A stretch of 64,000 bases of DNA, taken from IMG/VR virus record IMGVR_UViG_3300031787_000004, positions 1 to 64,000 of that record; one strand, given 5' to 3'. Both the position numbers and the translations under genes were made by a program. This DNA comes from a virus. This document shows, in pieces, positions 6,574 through 14,163 of the stretch (its first letter is position 1; every line of letters begins with the position of its first letter). The notes beneath the pieces are model-generated. The model did not search any database and was not told the origin of the DNA. It saw only the letters and a list, made by a program, of their open reading frames with translations.

Positions 6574-7428
6574 ATGTCACAAGAAAATCGCACACAGCAA
6601 GTTCTCAACAAAGTCGGCCTAAATTGGACCGTAAGAGAAGAAAGTATCACTACAGAAAGTGGTATCATTGTTCCTAAGAGTAAAGCAATCATCCGTGAGG
6701 ACACAAACACTGTTTTGTCTGTACATGGTGATGGTTACTTTCCTTATCAAAATCATCAGATGGTTGATTTACTAGACAAGGTATCTCAACAGGTTGGTTT
6801 ACCAATTCACAAAGGTGGTTACTTTGGTGGGGGTGAGAAAGTATACCTTCAATTGAAATCAAATGATTTGAAATTGGGCAATGACAGAGTTGAGGGTTTC
6901 ATCACTGGTGTGAATTCCTTCGATGGGTCAACTAGTTTGGCATTCGGTCCAAGTAATATTACAATCAGTTGTCAGAATTCATTCTTCGCAGCGTTCCGTA
7001 ACTTGAATGCGAAAATTCGTCACACCAAAAACATGGAGATGAGAATCGATGATATCTGTCGTGGTTTGGAGGGGGTACTCGTGGAAGAAAAAGAAATGTT
7101 CGAAGACATTAAGAAACTTTCTGAAACGAAGATGACCAAGAAACAAGAGGATTGGGTTACACGTACATTGTTCAATATCATGAAAGATGTTGATTTGAAT
7201 AGTGACAAAGATGTGTCGACCGTGACTCGTAATCGTCTTTCTCGTTTCTACGTAGACCTTAATGGTGAAGTAAAAGAGAAAGGTGATAACCTTTGGGGAT
7301 TGTTCAGTGGGGTTACTAAGTACACCACACATTCCTTAAGTAAAGGTGATAACTCTGAAAACAAGATGTTTGGAACCTATGGACAAAGGGAACGTCAAAT
7401 TTTCAAAGAATTGGTTGAGTTGGTTTAA
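6574..7428 (+). CDS. DUF932 phage/plasmid-like protein
   Basis: 284 aa. Matches the DUF932 / TIGR03299 family of phage and plasmid proteins: N-terminal GLNWTVREESI, AIIREDTNTVLSVHGDGY, central EGFITGVNSFDGSTSLAFG and SCQNSFFAAF. The family is often found near replication or anti-restriction genes; no biochemical role is established that I know of. Full length for the family. Start 6574 is the ATG after the promoter leader. Monocistronic. Confidence 0.9.
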   Translation: MSQENRTQQVLNKVGLNWTVREESITTESGIIVPKSKAIIREDTNTVLSVHGDGYFPYQNHQMVDLLDKVSQQVGLPIHKGGYFGGGEKVYLQLKSNDLKLGNDRVEGFITGVNSFDGSTSLAFGPSNITISCQNSFFAAFRNLNAKIRHTKNMEMRIDDICRGLEGVLVEEKEMFEDIKKLSETKMTKKQEDWVTRTLFNIMKDVDLNSDKDVSTVTRNRLSRFYVDLNGEVKEKGDNLWGLFSGVTKYTTHSLSKGDNSENKMFGTYGQRERQIFKELVELV

Positions 7429-7453
7429 GATTGGTTAGGTACTCAATTAATAA

Positions 7454-7481
7454 GAACCCCACAGAAATGTGGGGTTTTTTA
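7454..7481 (+). terminator. Intrinsic terminator
   Basis: ACCCCACAGAAATGTGGGGT and T-run, the same hairpin as at 17479. Confidence 0.9.
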
Positions 7482-7518
7482 TTGCTCCAAAGTTGATGGT
7501 GAGCTACGCGCAAACAGT

Positions 7519-7583
7519 GAAAATTGTTTGGCAAACTCTAAACCCAATAAAATCAATACTTTGGGTTCGAGCCAACCAAAATC
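7519..7583. repeat. Inverted element pair 8
   Basis: GAAAATTGTTTGGC ending 7532 and GCCAACCAAAATC at 7571-7583. The loop TAAACCCAATAAAATCAA ... TTTGGGTT is nearly the same as in pairs 9 and 11 and forms an inner stem. Confidence 0.85.
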
Positions 7584-7609
7584 GAGGGCTGCGCGCAACC
7601 AGGAGATGT

Positions 7610-7741
7610 TCATGTATCTTCCCAGAATCTAAATGGTTTCTCTTGATAATCTTCTTTTAGTTGTCTTCTTAACTCATAACAAAACAATATAATGACTAAT
7701 ACGAACTCAACTCCTAATGTATAAAGTATCCCTTCTATCAT
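7610..7741 (-). CDS. Candidate small membrane protein, opposite strand
   Basis: 43 aa on the minus strand inside an otherwise plus-strand array. N-terminal hydrophobic segment (EGILYTLGVEFVLVIILFCY) followed by a charged tail (ELRRQLKEDYQEKPFRFWED), a credible single-pass membrane protein. No good minus-strand promoter or ribosome site is visible, so it may be an insert captured between cassettes or a chance frame. Confidence 0.4.
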   Translation of the reverse strand: MIEGILYTLGVEFVLVIILFCYELRRQLKEDYQEKPFRFWEDT

Positions 7742-7813
7742 AATAATAAGTATCCAAGATGGTGATGATGCAGCACAGGATAACTTTTGTTTGGCAAGAA
7801 ATATAAAAATAAA

Positions 7814-7845
7814 TTTGGATTATACAAAATATAGATTTATATTTG
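7814..7845 (+). promoter_or_regulatory. Bacteroidota-type promoter for gene at 7864
   Basis: TTTGG at 7814-7818, 19-nt spacer, TATATTTG at 7838-7845. Preceded by TTTTGTTTGGCAAGAAATAT. Confidence 0.85.
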
Positions 7846-7863
7846 TGTTCTAAATTAATTTAT

Positions 7864-8085
7864 ATGGTTTTAGAAAAACTAACTATCGGTAATGTCTACT
7901 ATGTAAAACACATAGGGAATGTTAAGTATTTGGGTAAGTGGAAAATGGATTACTATGTAGAGGGTGAAAAAGGTATTAAAGGAATGAATACCTTTAAGTT
8001 GTTGTCGTTCAGAGGTAATCAACTTCTTTCATTAACCAAAAAAGAAATTGTGAATGACCTATTAGATATTGTACGAAACGAATGA
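7864..8085 (+). CDS. Hypothetical protein
   Basis: 73 aa, unrecognised. Starts MVLEKLTIGNVYYVKHIGNV, which reads like a small beta-barrel (SH3-type) followed by a C-terminal helix (TKKEIVNDLLDIVRNE). Start 7864 excludes the promoter. Ends a few bases before a terminator-like hairpin. Confidence 0.75.
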   Translation: MVLEKLTIGNVYYVKHIGNVKYLGKWKMDYYVEGEKGIKGMNTFKLLSFRGNQLLSLTKKEIVNDLLDIVRNE

Positions 8086-8087
8086 CG

Positions 8088-8113
8088 AAATCACCTTCAC
8101 GGGTGATTTTTGT
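8088..8113 (+). terminator. Terminator fused to a TTTGGC element
   Basis: AATCACC-TTCA-CGGGTGATT stem with a T-run that continues directly into GATTTTTGTTTGGC. Confidence 0.7.
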
Positions 8114-8136
8114 TTGGCGAAAAAAATAAAAAAAAA

Positions 8137-8168
8137 ATTCACTTATACAAAAAATAGATTTATATTTG
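8137..8168 (+). promoter_or_regulatory. Promoter with degenerate -33 box for gene at 8189
   Basis: TATATTTG at 8161-8168; the -33 position reads ATTCA instead of TTTGG. Confidence 0.7.
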
Positions 8169-8188
8169 TACCATAAAACAATCTAAAA

Positions 8189-8467
8189 ATGAAAAACAAG
8201 AAAGTAACTCCGAAGAAAAAACACACACTCTTAAAGGGTGAGGGTGTTAACCAGCACACTCTGTATGGTGATTTCATTGTTGATGAAACACAAACAGATT
8301 TCGCAGAAGTTGAAGTTAGAAAGGATAGTGTATTAAGACACGAACAACCCGATGGAAGTTTCTCAAACGAACACAAACCACTCAAAGTTGAGCAAGGTGA
8401 TTGGGTTATGGGAAAACAAGTTGAGTACAATCCGTTTGAAGGTACTATCACTCAAATTTGGGATTAA
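8189..8467 (+). CDS. Hypothetical protein
   Basis: 92 aa, unrecognised. Very basic N terminus (MKNKKVTPKKKH), then a beta-rich acidic body. First gene of a four-gene operon (8189-10227) transcribed from one promoter and ended by the terminator at 10249; the next gene starts two bases after its stop. Confidence 0.8.
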   Translation: MKNKKVTPKKKHTLLKGEGVNQHTLYGDFIVDETQTDFAEVEVRKDSVLRHEQPDGSFSNEHKPLKVEQGDWVMGKQVEYNPFEGTITQIWD

Positions 8468-8469
8468 CT

Positions 8470-8874
8470 ATGGCGAACCCACTAATTCACTCAAAGAGCA
8501 GCGTCAAGCGTTGGGGTGGTAAGGTAGAAGATTATTTACCTATCCACGAACTTATTGATAGTCCGAAAGCGACAATGAACAATAATAGTTCTCGGTTACT
8601 CACCCACAACACTTGGTTCGCATACACTATCATTCCAAAAATCTTCGGTTACAACATTACTAATAGTGATGGTAAGTCAGTTGATGTTGTTGATATTGCG
8701 ATGTTACATATCGCAGAAGATTTTAGAATGAAGTTCGTTCCAACCCCACAAGATTACCTTAAACATTTAGAGGTTCAACCCTGGATGTGTAATGGGGTAA
8801 AAGATTTAGACAACCCCGAAGCGTACGAAGTAGTTAAACAATTAAACCAAAAAATCCACGAATATGCAAACTAA
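8470..8874 (+). CDS. Conserved phage hypothetical protein
   Basis: 134 aa. Resembles a family of small phage proteins recognisable by MANPLIHSKSSVKRWGGK and the helical middle; function unknown. Start 8470 is the ATG following the upstream stop. Overlaps the next gene by 11 bases. Confidence 0.8.
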   Translation: MANPLIHSKSSVKRWGGKVEDYLPIHELIDSPKATMNNNSSRLLTHNTWFAYTIIPKIFGYNITNSDGKSVDVVDIAMLHIAEDFRMKFVPTPQDYLKHLEVQPWMCNGVKDLDNPEAYEVVKQLNQKIHEYAN

Positions 8875-9517
8875 TGAAGCAATCGCACTCTGGAAAGAGT
8901 TAGGTATTACAAGCGCAACTATGGAATTTAGTTGTGGTGGTGATAGTATGAATGATTATCACTTTAATTTTTACAATTCAGAAAACAAAGATGTTGAGAG
9001 TGGTGAACTTGATAGTTTCTTTGATGATGATGTTTTCCGTAGAGTAGAATTTTATGTGAACTCTGACGGACACTACATTGGTGAATTTGGAAGTGTTGAG
9101 ATTACACTTGATGAAGATGATGAGGAAAACCCCACTTTCTCGTATTACAAATCTGCACAGGCGGAATGGTCAGAGAGTTTTACAGAAGAAGTTGTTGTTG
9201 AACTCACAGAAAAAGAGGTTGAGTTTATTAGAACCAAAGTCCTTAATTTGGTTGGCAGTCAAGACGGAAGTTCAATTAACTACAAAGGTGATTGTATTCT
9301 CAATGATGAGGAAGAACAGATTTCTGATACATTATTGGAAAAGATTACTGATGTTGTTGAGAACCACGAATTTGAAAACGCAGACGGCGAACAAGAGGAT
9401 TGGTTTCAATTCAACACAGAAGAAGTGGATAGTGATGTATTACCTAAAATTGTAGATAACACATTATTCGTTTCACTAACAAGACAATTTTTGGTATTGA
9501 CTGAAAGTGATATGTAA
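8864..9517 (+). CDS. Acidic hypothetical protein
   Basis: 217 aa, very acidic (DEDDEEN, ELTEKEVEF), unrecognised. Third gene of the operon, coupled to the preceding gene by an 11-base overlap. Its codons for LNLVGSQDG contain AATTTGGTTGGCAG, an internal match to the intergenic element. Confidence 0.8.
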   Translation: MQTNEAIALWKELGITSATMEFSCGGDSMNDYHFNFYNSENKDVESGELDSFFDDDVFRRVEFYVNSDGHYIGEFGSVEITLDEDDEENPTFSYYKSAQAEWSESFTEEVVVELTEKEVEFIRTKVLNLVGSQDGSSINYKGDCILNDEEEQISDTLLEKITDVVENHEFENADGEQEDWFQFNTEEVDSDVLPKIVDNTLFVSLTRQFLVLTESDM

Positions 9518-9537
9518 ACAATTAAAAAGTAAAAGAA

Positions 9538-10227
9538 ATGAAAATCATAATTGAAAACACTCGTTTTGACTACAACATTGGTTGTCGTTTATTAAAAACA
9601 AAATATCGTAATACACCCTTTAATGGTTTGGAAGATATTTGGGAAGATATTGTTCCTATTACTTTCAAAGAAATTACAACCGAAATTCAAAACATTGAAC
9701 AGAGGCGTATCGCCGTAGGTTGTTTGGGTTTGGAAAACATTTACAAAGAAGTGAACCCCACACTTATTAAGTCCGAAACGATTTCAAAAGAAACATTTTG
9801 GGTTGGTGAGAATGGTGAACTCATTAAGAAAAACTTTGAGGACACCTACGAACTTTATGAAGTAAAAGGAAATGTTTGGGGTGAAGGTGCAGAATTTGGT
9901 TGGCGTAGACCAGATAATGTTCACTTTGTAAAGTGTAAGGACACCTCAACTGATAGGGAGTATTTTATTTGGGTGGACGCACAAAGTGTTTATCGTACTA
10001 ACAACAAAGACAAATGGTTGAGTAGTAGTGAGAACTTTGGTGAAAAGATTACCCCTATTCAAGCAATCGCGTGGACAATTCAAACAGACATTAAAGAAGG
10101 TGGAATTGAGAAAATTGTTCGGCAAGGTGATTGTGTTCTTATTAAGAAGAAAAAGAAGTGTGAAAGTGGTTCGGTTAGACACTTGACCGAAAAAGAATAC
10201 CGAAAACTATTGGTCGCAGAGAGTTAG
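9538..10227 (+). CDS. Hypothetical protein
   Basis: 229 aa, unrecognised. Mixed alpha/beta with a basic patch near the end (LIKKKKKCESGSVRHL). Last gene of the operon from 8189, followed by a strong terminator. Codons for EFGWRR include GAATTTGGTTGGCGTA, again an element-like match inside coding sequence. Confidence 0.8.
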   Translation: MKIIIENTRFDYNIGCRLLKTKYRNTPFNGLEDIWEDIVPITFKEITTEIQNIEQRRIAVGCLGLENIYKEVNPTLIKSETISKETFWVGENGELIKKNFEDTYELYEVKGNVWGEGAEFGWRRPDNVHFVKCKDTSTDREYFIWVDAQSVYRTNNKDKWLSSSENFGEKITPIQAIAWTIQTDIKEGGIEKIVRQGDCVLIKKKKKCESGSVRHLTEKEYRKLLVAES

Positions 10228-10248
10228 TTGTTTCATTTTTATTGGTTA

Positions 10249-10280
10249 AAACCCTCACTCAAAAGGTGGGGGTTTTTTAT
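10249..10280 (+). terminator. Intrinsic terminator
   Basis: ACCCTCACTCAAAAGGTGGGGGT and T-run, preceded by TTATTGGTTAAA. Confidence 0.85.
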
Positions 10281-10500
10281 TGCTCCGAAGTTGCTGCTGG
10301 TTGCGCTGCTGTTCGTGATTTTGTTTGGCATTCTGTAAACCCAATAAAATCAATGGTTTGGGTTCGCCAACCAAAATCAAGGGCTGGTTGCTGCTGTTGC
10401 ACAACTGGTTTTTTCTAGTCATTGCTTCTGGTTTTACTGGTTTCCTGCTGCGGGGACCTGGAATCCACCAAATTGTTTGGCAAAAAAAATAAAAAAATTA
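10281..10500. other. Intergenic cassette without a gene
   Basis: GC-rich CTG/TGC-containing spacers (CTGGTTGCTGCTGTTGC, TTTTACTGGTTTCCTGCTG) surround element pair 9, and a single AATTGTTTGGC precedes the promoter. A related CTGGTT/TTTTACTGG spacer recurs at 15059-15110. No credible reading frame. Confidence 0.6.
10317..10378. repeat. Inverted element pair 9 (perfect 13-bp arms but one)
   Basis: GATTTTGTTTGGC at 10317-10329 and GCCAACCAAAATC at 10366-10378. The loop has the AAACCCAATAAAATCAAT ... TTTGGGTT inner stem shared with pair 8. Confidence 0.85.
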
Positions 10501-10531
10501 TTGGATTATATTCTATATACTTTTATATTTG
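10501..10531 (+). promoter_or_regulatory. Bacteroidota-type promoter for gene at 10553
   Basis: ATTGG at 10500-10504, 19-nt spacer, TATATTTG at 10524-10531. Confidence 0.8.
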
Positions 10532-10552
10532 TGGTGTTAAATTAATAAACAT

Positions 10553-10960
10553 ATGTACACGACAATTAAAGATTATTATTCCTTCTTGAAAAAACAAAAA
10601 GAGGAAAAAGAGAATGAACTTTCTAAGATAAAAGAAAGTGTTAACCAACAAATGGATGTTTTTATGTCCGAACATGGTTGGACACGAAAGGGTAAAGTTC
10701 AAACCAAAAAGTATACTCAAAAAGTAACTTACACCAAAAAGTTCAATGGTAAGGATATCGTAATTGAGTATCGTGGTAACTACCAAGATGATTTTGTTGA
10801 TGGTGGTTGCCCCGAGTTCGTACACGATAAATCAATACCTAATTGTGTTGAGAAATTTCAAATGGGTTACTTTCATTGGAACGACCAAGACACAAGTGGT
10901 TGGAGTTTAGATGTGGTAATGGAACGAATGGAAGTGTTCTATAACAAGTACACCTCGTAA
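10553..10960 (+). CDS. Hypothetical protein with N-terminal coiled coil
   Basis: 135 aa, unrecognised. Residues about 10-35 (FLKKQKEEKENELSKIKESV) form a likely coiled coil; the remainder is a mixed domain with KGKVQTKKYTQKVTYTKKF. Single gene with its own promoter and terminator. Confidence 0.8.
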   Translation: MYTTIKDYYSFLKKQKEEKENELSKIKESVNQQMDVFMSEHGWTRKGKVQTKKYTQKVTYTKKFNGKDIVIEYRGNYQDDFVDGGCPEFVHDKSIPNCVEKFQMGYFHWNDQDTSGWSLDVVMERMEVFYNKYTS

Positions 10961-10962
10961 GA

Positions 10963-10988
10963 GAAACCCCGAAAGGGGTTTTTTTATT
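10963..10988 (+). terminator. Intrinsic terminator
   Basis: AAACCCCGAAAGGGGTTT and T-run directly after the stop. Confidence 0.9.
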
Positions 10989-10999
10989 TCTCAGGACTC

Positions 11000-11015
11000 T
11001 GAGTCACGGTTCAGG
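11000..11015 (+). repeat. Dispersed hairpin repeat TGAGTCACGGTTCAGG, copy 3
   Basis: Third identical 16-mer, preceded by CTCAGGACTC and followed by GACGGAAATTAGATTGGC. Confidence 0.75.
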
Positions 11016-11050
11016 ACGGAAATTAGATTGGCAAGAAAAATAAAAAAATA

Positions 11051-11082
11051 TTTGGATTATATTAATTACTGATTTATATTTG
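11051..11082 (+). promoter_or_regulatory. Bacteroidota-type promoter for gene at 11103
   Basis: TTTGG at 11051-11055, 19-nt spacer, TATATTTG at 11075-11082. Confidence 0.85.
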
Positions 11083-11102
11083 TATTATAAAACGACAAGA
11101 CA

Positions 11103-11321
11103 ATGATAAAATCTATTGATGAAAAACAAGGAGGTATTGAGATTGACCTCACAGGACCTGATGGGAACGCGTTCGTTCTTATTGGTCTCGCCTCAAAATG
11201 GGCGAAACAACTCGGTTTGGACTCCAAGAAAATTCAAGAGGAGATGATGAGTGGGGATTATGAGAATTTGATTGGCGTGATTGAAAAGTATTTCGGTGAC
11301 TATGTAACTCTTTATCGTTAA
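11103..11321 (+). CDS. Small conserved-looking hypothetical protein
   Basis: 72 aa, unrecognised. Pattern IEIDLTGPDGNAFVLIGLAS followed by a helical half (WAKQLGLDSKKIQEEMMSGD) resembles small unannotated phage proteins. First gene of a three-gene operon (11103-11851). Confidence 0.8.
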   Translation: MIKSIDEKQGGIEIDLTGPDGNAFVLIGLASKWAKQLGLDSKKIQEEMMSGDYENLIGVIEKYFGDYVTLYR

Positions 11322-11325
11322 TCAT

Positions 11326-11529
11326 ATGGCACAGAAAATTCAAATTTTATCCCCTGATGGGTTCACACTCGAAAGGGATGTACCTTACTACAAGTCGCAC
11401 AGAGCGGCGTGTAAGGCGTTCGAACAATGGAAGAAAGGGTACGAAACTCAAGGGTATTATTCTTCCGTAAAATATGGTCGCATACCATTAGTTGACCTTG
11501 AGGATTATTGTCAATTAAATTATTTGTAA
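11326..11529 (+). CDS. Hypothetical protein
   Basis: 67 aa, unrecognised, basic. Middle gene of the operon, four bases after the previous stop and one before the next start. Pattern AACKAFEQWKKGYETQGYYS suggests a helix packed on a small sheet. Confidence 0.75.
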   Translation: MAQKIQILSPDGFTLERDVPYYKSHRAACKAFEQWKKGYETQGYYSSVKYGRIPLVDLEDYCQLNYL

Positions 11530-11530
11530 C

Positions 11531-11851
11531 ATGAAAAATTTCAGTCAAGTTTGTGTTTGGCCCGCAACTCTTATCGGTAAGTCCAACATTAAGGAATTCG
11601 AAAAGTGGTTAAAACAAGAATTCGGTGTTCGTGCAAAATATTGTGAGGAAGTAGAAACACTACCTACACCAGGCGAACCTGAAACGGGTGGAAGAAACGA
11701 TGTGTTCTTTAGAGTCCATCAAGATGACATTCCAAAATTCGCAGTACCCCGTTTACAAATTGGTATTCGTTGGTGGGAGGATGTATTACTTAATGGTAAT
11801 GGTGTTCTCTATCCCCAAGATATTTTGGAAAGATACCCGAAGACATGGTGA
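11531..11851 (+). CDS. Conserved phage hypothetical protein
   Basis: 106 aa. Resembles a recurring phage/mobile-element family with QVCVWPATLI, ETGGRNDVFFRVHQDDI and the ending IRWWEDVL. Function unknown. Last gene of its operon; no hairpin terminator is seen, only an ATTGATTGGC element before the next promoter. Confidence 0.85.
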   Translation: MKNFSQVCVWPATLIGKSNIKEFEKWLKQEFGVRAKYCEEVETLPTPGEPETGGRNDVFFRVHQDDIPKFAVPRLQIGIRWWEDVLLNGNGVLYPQDILERYPKTW

Positions 11852-11878
11852 ACAGTGAATATTGATTGGCAAAAATAA

Positions 11879-11909
11879 CTTGTAAAAAGAAATAATCTTT
11901 ATACCTTTG
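11879..11909 (+). promoter_or_regulatory. Promoter for gene at 11925
   Basis: TTG at 11880-11882 and TACCTTTG at 11902-11909. The ATG at 11925 lies close to the expected transcription start. Confidence 0.7.
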
Positions 11910-11924
11910 TAAAAAACCATTCGT

Positions 11925-12176
11925 ATGACAAATCAAGAAATAACTACCCATTGGGTAAATCAAAGTGAGAAAGTCCTAAAGGGACGAGTTATCAAATCAG
12001 TTCGTTATCTTACCGATGAGGAAATGGAACTTATGGGTTGGTACAAGAGACCAATTTGTATTGAGTTGGACAACGGAACACTATGTATTCCTTCTATGGA
12101 TGATGAGGGAAATGATGGTGGAAGTTTGTTCTACCAAGAAAAAGGTAAAGAACTTGATGTATTACCTGTAATCTAA
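11925..12176 (+). CDS. Hypothetical protein
   Basis: 83 aa, unrecognised, acidic. Pattern VRYLTDEEMELMGWYKRP then ICIELDNGTLCIPSMDDEGN resembles small unannotated phage proteins with a beta-hairpin core. Single gene; a hairpin terminator lies 85 bases downstream. Confidence 0.75.
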   Translation: MTNQEITTHWVNQSEKVLKGRVIKSVRYLTDEEMELMGWYKRPICIELDNGTLCIPSMDDEGNDGGSLFYQEKGKELDVLPVI

Positions 12177-12216
12177 AAACACTTGACAATGTAAAATATG
12201 ATGTGTAACTTTTTAT

Positions 12217-12290
12217 TGGATTACATTTCATAGTTGTAATTTGTGTTTGGTTTGACACACTAAAGGGGTTCTTCGGAATCCCTTTTTTTG
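12217..12290 (+). other. Promoter-like site directly before a terminator
   Basis: TTGG at 12217-12220 and TAATTTG at 12238-12244 look like a promoter with a spacer close to normal. Transcription from it would reach the terminator at 12262-12289 within about 45 bases. Either an attenuated or very short RNA, or a chance match. Confidence 0.3.
12262..12289 (+). terminator. Intrinsic terminator
   Basis: AAGGGGTTCTTCGGAATCCCTT with a UUCG-type loop and seven T. Confidence 0.85.
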
Positions 12291-12478
12291 TTTCTAAAAT
12301 ACTGAAAATCTTCGTTTTAACATACGCCAGGGGGAAAACTGGACGACGGCTGGACGATTTTGTTTGGCAAGAAATACTAGTATTCTTGGTGAATATCCTT
12401 AAAAGTTTTAGTATGTTTGTCATACACAAAGTCAAAGATGTATGTGGAAAAACTTTTTTGAAAAAACTTTAAAAAAAA

Positions 12479-12510
12479 TTTGGAAAAAAAGAAAAACTAT
12501 TATATCTTTG
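12479..12510 (+). promoter_or_regulatory. Bacteroidota-type promoter for gene at 12550
   Basis: TTTGG at 12479-12483, 19-nt spacer, TATCTTTG at 12503-12510. A second possible box TATGTTTG lies upstream at 12412-12419. Confidence 0.85.
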
Positions 12511-12549
12511 TACCCACATTAAATCTTTAATCTAAAATTAGAAACGAAA

Positions 12550-13305
12550 ATGAGTACAAAAAATGTTCAAGTAAAGTTCACCCAAAATTTGGGTATGTTC
12601 AAACTTCACAATGTAAATCGTGAGGTAGACTCTCCACGCGTTAAGCGTATTACAGACTCGATGAAGAAGGACGGATTAAAACTCGTTCCAATCATTGTAA
12701 ACTCCCAGTATGTGGTTGTAGACGGACAACACCGACTAACCGCAGCAAAAGAAGCGGGTAAAGGTATCTACTTTATTGTAGACAACTCAATCCCCAACAC
12801 CACGAAAGGTATCTTTGAAGCCGCACGTAAGTTCAACCAGAACATGAAAGAGTGGGGTAAGAAAGATTACATTCATGGTTTTTCCGAACAAGGAAACAAA
12901 TCTTACAAAACTTTGGAAGATTTTTCAAAAGAGTTTCCGATGTTTTCTTTGACCGAAAGAATTATGTTACTACAAAATTCTGGTACTCGTCATTGTGACA
13001 AACAAGATTTTGCGGATGGTAAGTTTGTTGTTGGTAATATGGAAACCGCCAAAGAATGGGCGAATAACCTACTCCAACTGAAACCTTACTTTGAAAAGGG
13101 TTACAACAAATCGGTATTTGTTCGTACTATTCTTACCATTATGGAAAAGAAACCCGATTTTAAGTTTGAAGAATTTTTACATAAAGTAAAACTTCGTCCA
13201 AGTTCAATCTATATGTGTGGTGATAAAAAATCATACGCGGAAATGATTGAAGACATTTACAACTACAAGCGTCGTAATGAGGACAAGTTGAACCTTCGTT
13301 TCTAA
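12550..13305 (+). CDS. ParB-like N-terminal domain protein
   Basis: 251 aa. Residues about 8-85 match the ParB/Srx-type nuclease domain: REVDSPRVKRITDSMKK, then VPIIVN and the signature VVVDGQHRLTAAKEAG (DGQHR at 58-62). The C-terminal two thirds are helical and unassigned; no helix-turn-helix is obvious, so a phage regulator or DNA-modifying role is more likely than partition. Preceded by an unusually long 250-base leader region; followed by a terminator. Confidence 0.85.
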   Translation: MSTKNVQVKFTQNLGMFKLHNVNREVDSPRVKRITDSMKKDGLKLVPIIVNSQYVVVDGQHRLTAAKEAGKGIYFIVDNSIPNTTKGIFEAARKFNQNMKEWGKKDYIHGFSEQGNKSYKTLEDFSKEFPMFSLTERIMLLQNSGTRHCDKQDFADGKFVVGNMETAKEWANNLLQLKPYFEKGYNKSVFVRTILTIMEKKPDFKFEEFLHKVKLRPSSIYMCGDKKSYAEMIEDIYNYKRRNEDKLNLRF

Positions 13306-13326
13306 CTTTGGATTAGGGTTAGTGAT

Positions 13327-13358
13327 TGGGGTGACCGAAAGGTTACCCCTTTTTTTTG
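13327..13358 (+). terminator. Intrinsic terminator
   Basis: GGGGTGACCGAAAGGTTACCCC and eight T. Confidence 0.9.
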
Positions 13359-13506
13359 CTCAAAATTTCACAAGATGTAACATCCTGAAGACGACTCCAG
13401 ATTTTGTTTGGCGGAGTTTTCAACACACAAATGTTTGTAATCCAATAAAAAAGACACTTTTTGTATAAGGTTTTGACAAAAAAGTTGAACAAAGTGAAAA
13501 TATTTG

Positions 13507-13537
13507 TTGTTTATCGAAAATATTCTTATTACTTTTG
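13507..13537 (+). promoter_or_regulatory. Promoter for gene at 13561
   Basis: TTG at 13507-13509 and TACTTTTG at 13530-13537. A single GATTTTGTTTGGCGG element stands 110 bases upstream. Confidence 0.7.
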
Positions 13538-13560
13538 TACTGTAATTCAAAAACTTGAAT

Positions 13561-13932
13561 ATGATAAAAAAACCAAGAAAGACTACGGCTAATTCTCTGA
13601 AGAAGTCTTTGCACGAAATTCGTGAATGCCTTAATGAGAGTTTACCAAACTTTGAGAAAAAGGAAATGGTGGGAATTAAATTTTCTCGTGTTGGTACTCG
13701 TTATCACATTGAAAATGCACCAGTTCCTCCTACCGATAAGATTGGTGTACAGCTTGAGCGTTCTTTCAATGATTTTATGCGTAAGCTGAAAGTAACTTAT
13801 GGTGGAATGAAACTTGAAGGTTCGATGGTGTTAGGGACCAAAGACGATTTGTTTTTGGTTGGCTACAACAACTATGAACGTAAAGGTAAAAACCTCACCA
13901 AAAAGGGACATTCAATAGAAGGGGTTCTTTAG
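13561..13932 (+). CDS. Basic hypothetical protein
   Basis: 123 aa, unrecognised, basic N terminus (MIKKPRKTTANSLKKSLHEI) suggesting nucleic-acid contact. ATG at 13561 is preferred to a TTG two codons upstream. Single gene with its own promoter and terminator. Confidence 0.75.
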   Translation: MIKKPRKTTANSLKKSLHEIRECLNESLPNFEKKEMVGIKFSRVGTRYHIENAPVPPTDKIGVQLERSFNDFMRKLKVTYGGMKLEGSMVLGTKDDLFLVGYNNYERKGKNLTKKGHSIEGVL

Positions 13933-13962
13933 TTTAGTATATTGATTTAATGTTCGGTTCGA

Positions 13963-13993
13963 AAAACCCTCACAGAAATGTGGGGGTTTTTTA
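13963..13993 (+). terminator. Intrinsic terminator
   Basis: AACCCTCACAGAAATGTGGGGGTT and T-run, the same hairpin as at 6363. Confidence 0.9.
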
Positions 13994-13994
13994 T

Positions 13995-14026
13995 TGCTCG
14001 AATGTGTGCGGAGGAGCTGCACAGTT
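13995..14026 (+). repeat. GC-rich hairpin spacer, copy B
   Basis: TGCTCGAATGTGTGCGGAGG and the following 12 bases match 2111-2142 with few differences; hairpin pairing is retained. Confidence 0.7.
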
Positions 14027-14037
14027 CGTCTATTAAA

Positions 14038-14060
14038 TTAGTTTGGCGCCCGCCAAACAA
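14038..14060. repeat. Inverted element pair 10 (minimal loop)
   Basis: TTAGTTTGGCG-CC-CGCCAAACAA: the two element copies almost abut, showing the arms without any loop cargo. Confidence 0.8.
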
Positions 14061-14111
14061 TATCGCCCTGGGAAGAACAGGTCCCTCCTGAAGAAAAAAA
14101 ATAAAAATAAA

Positions 14112-14143
14112 TTTGGAATATAAAAGAATTCGTTTTATATTTG
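14112..14143 (+). promoter_or_regulatory. Bacteroidota-type promoter for gene at 14164
   Basis: TTTGG at 14112-14116, 19-nt spacer, TATATTTG at 14136-14143, leader TTGTTAAACCAAT. Confidence 0.85.
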
Positions 14144-14163
14144 TATTGTTAAACCAATATTAT

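Noticed and set aside
7469-7660. 63-residue plus-strand frame in an intergenic cassette
   Set aside because: Translates the terminator, element pair 8 and spacer; similar frames arise from other cassettes by repetition.
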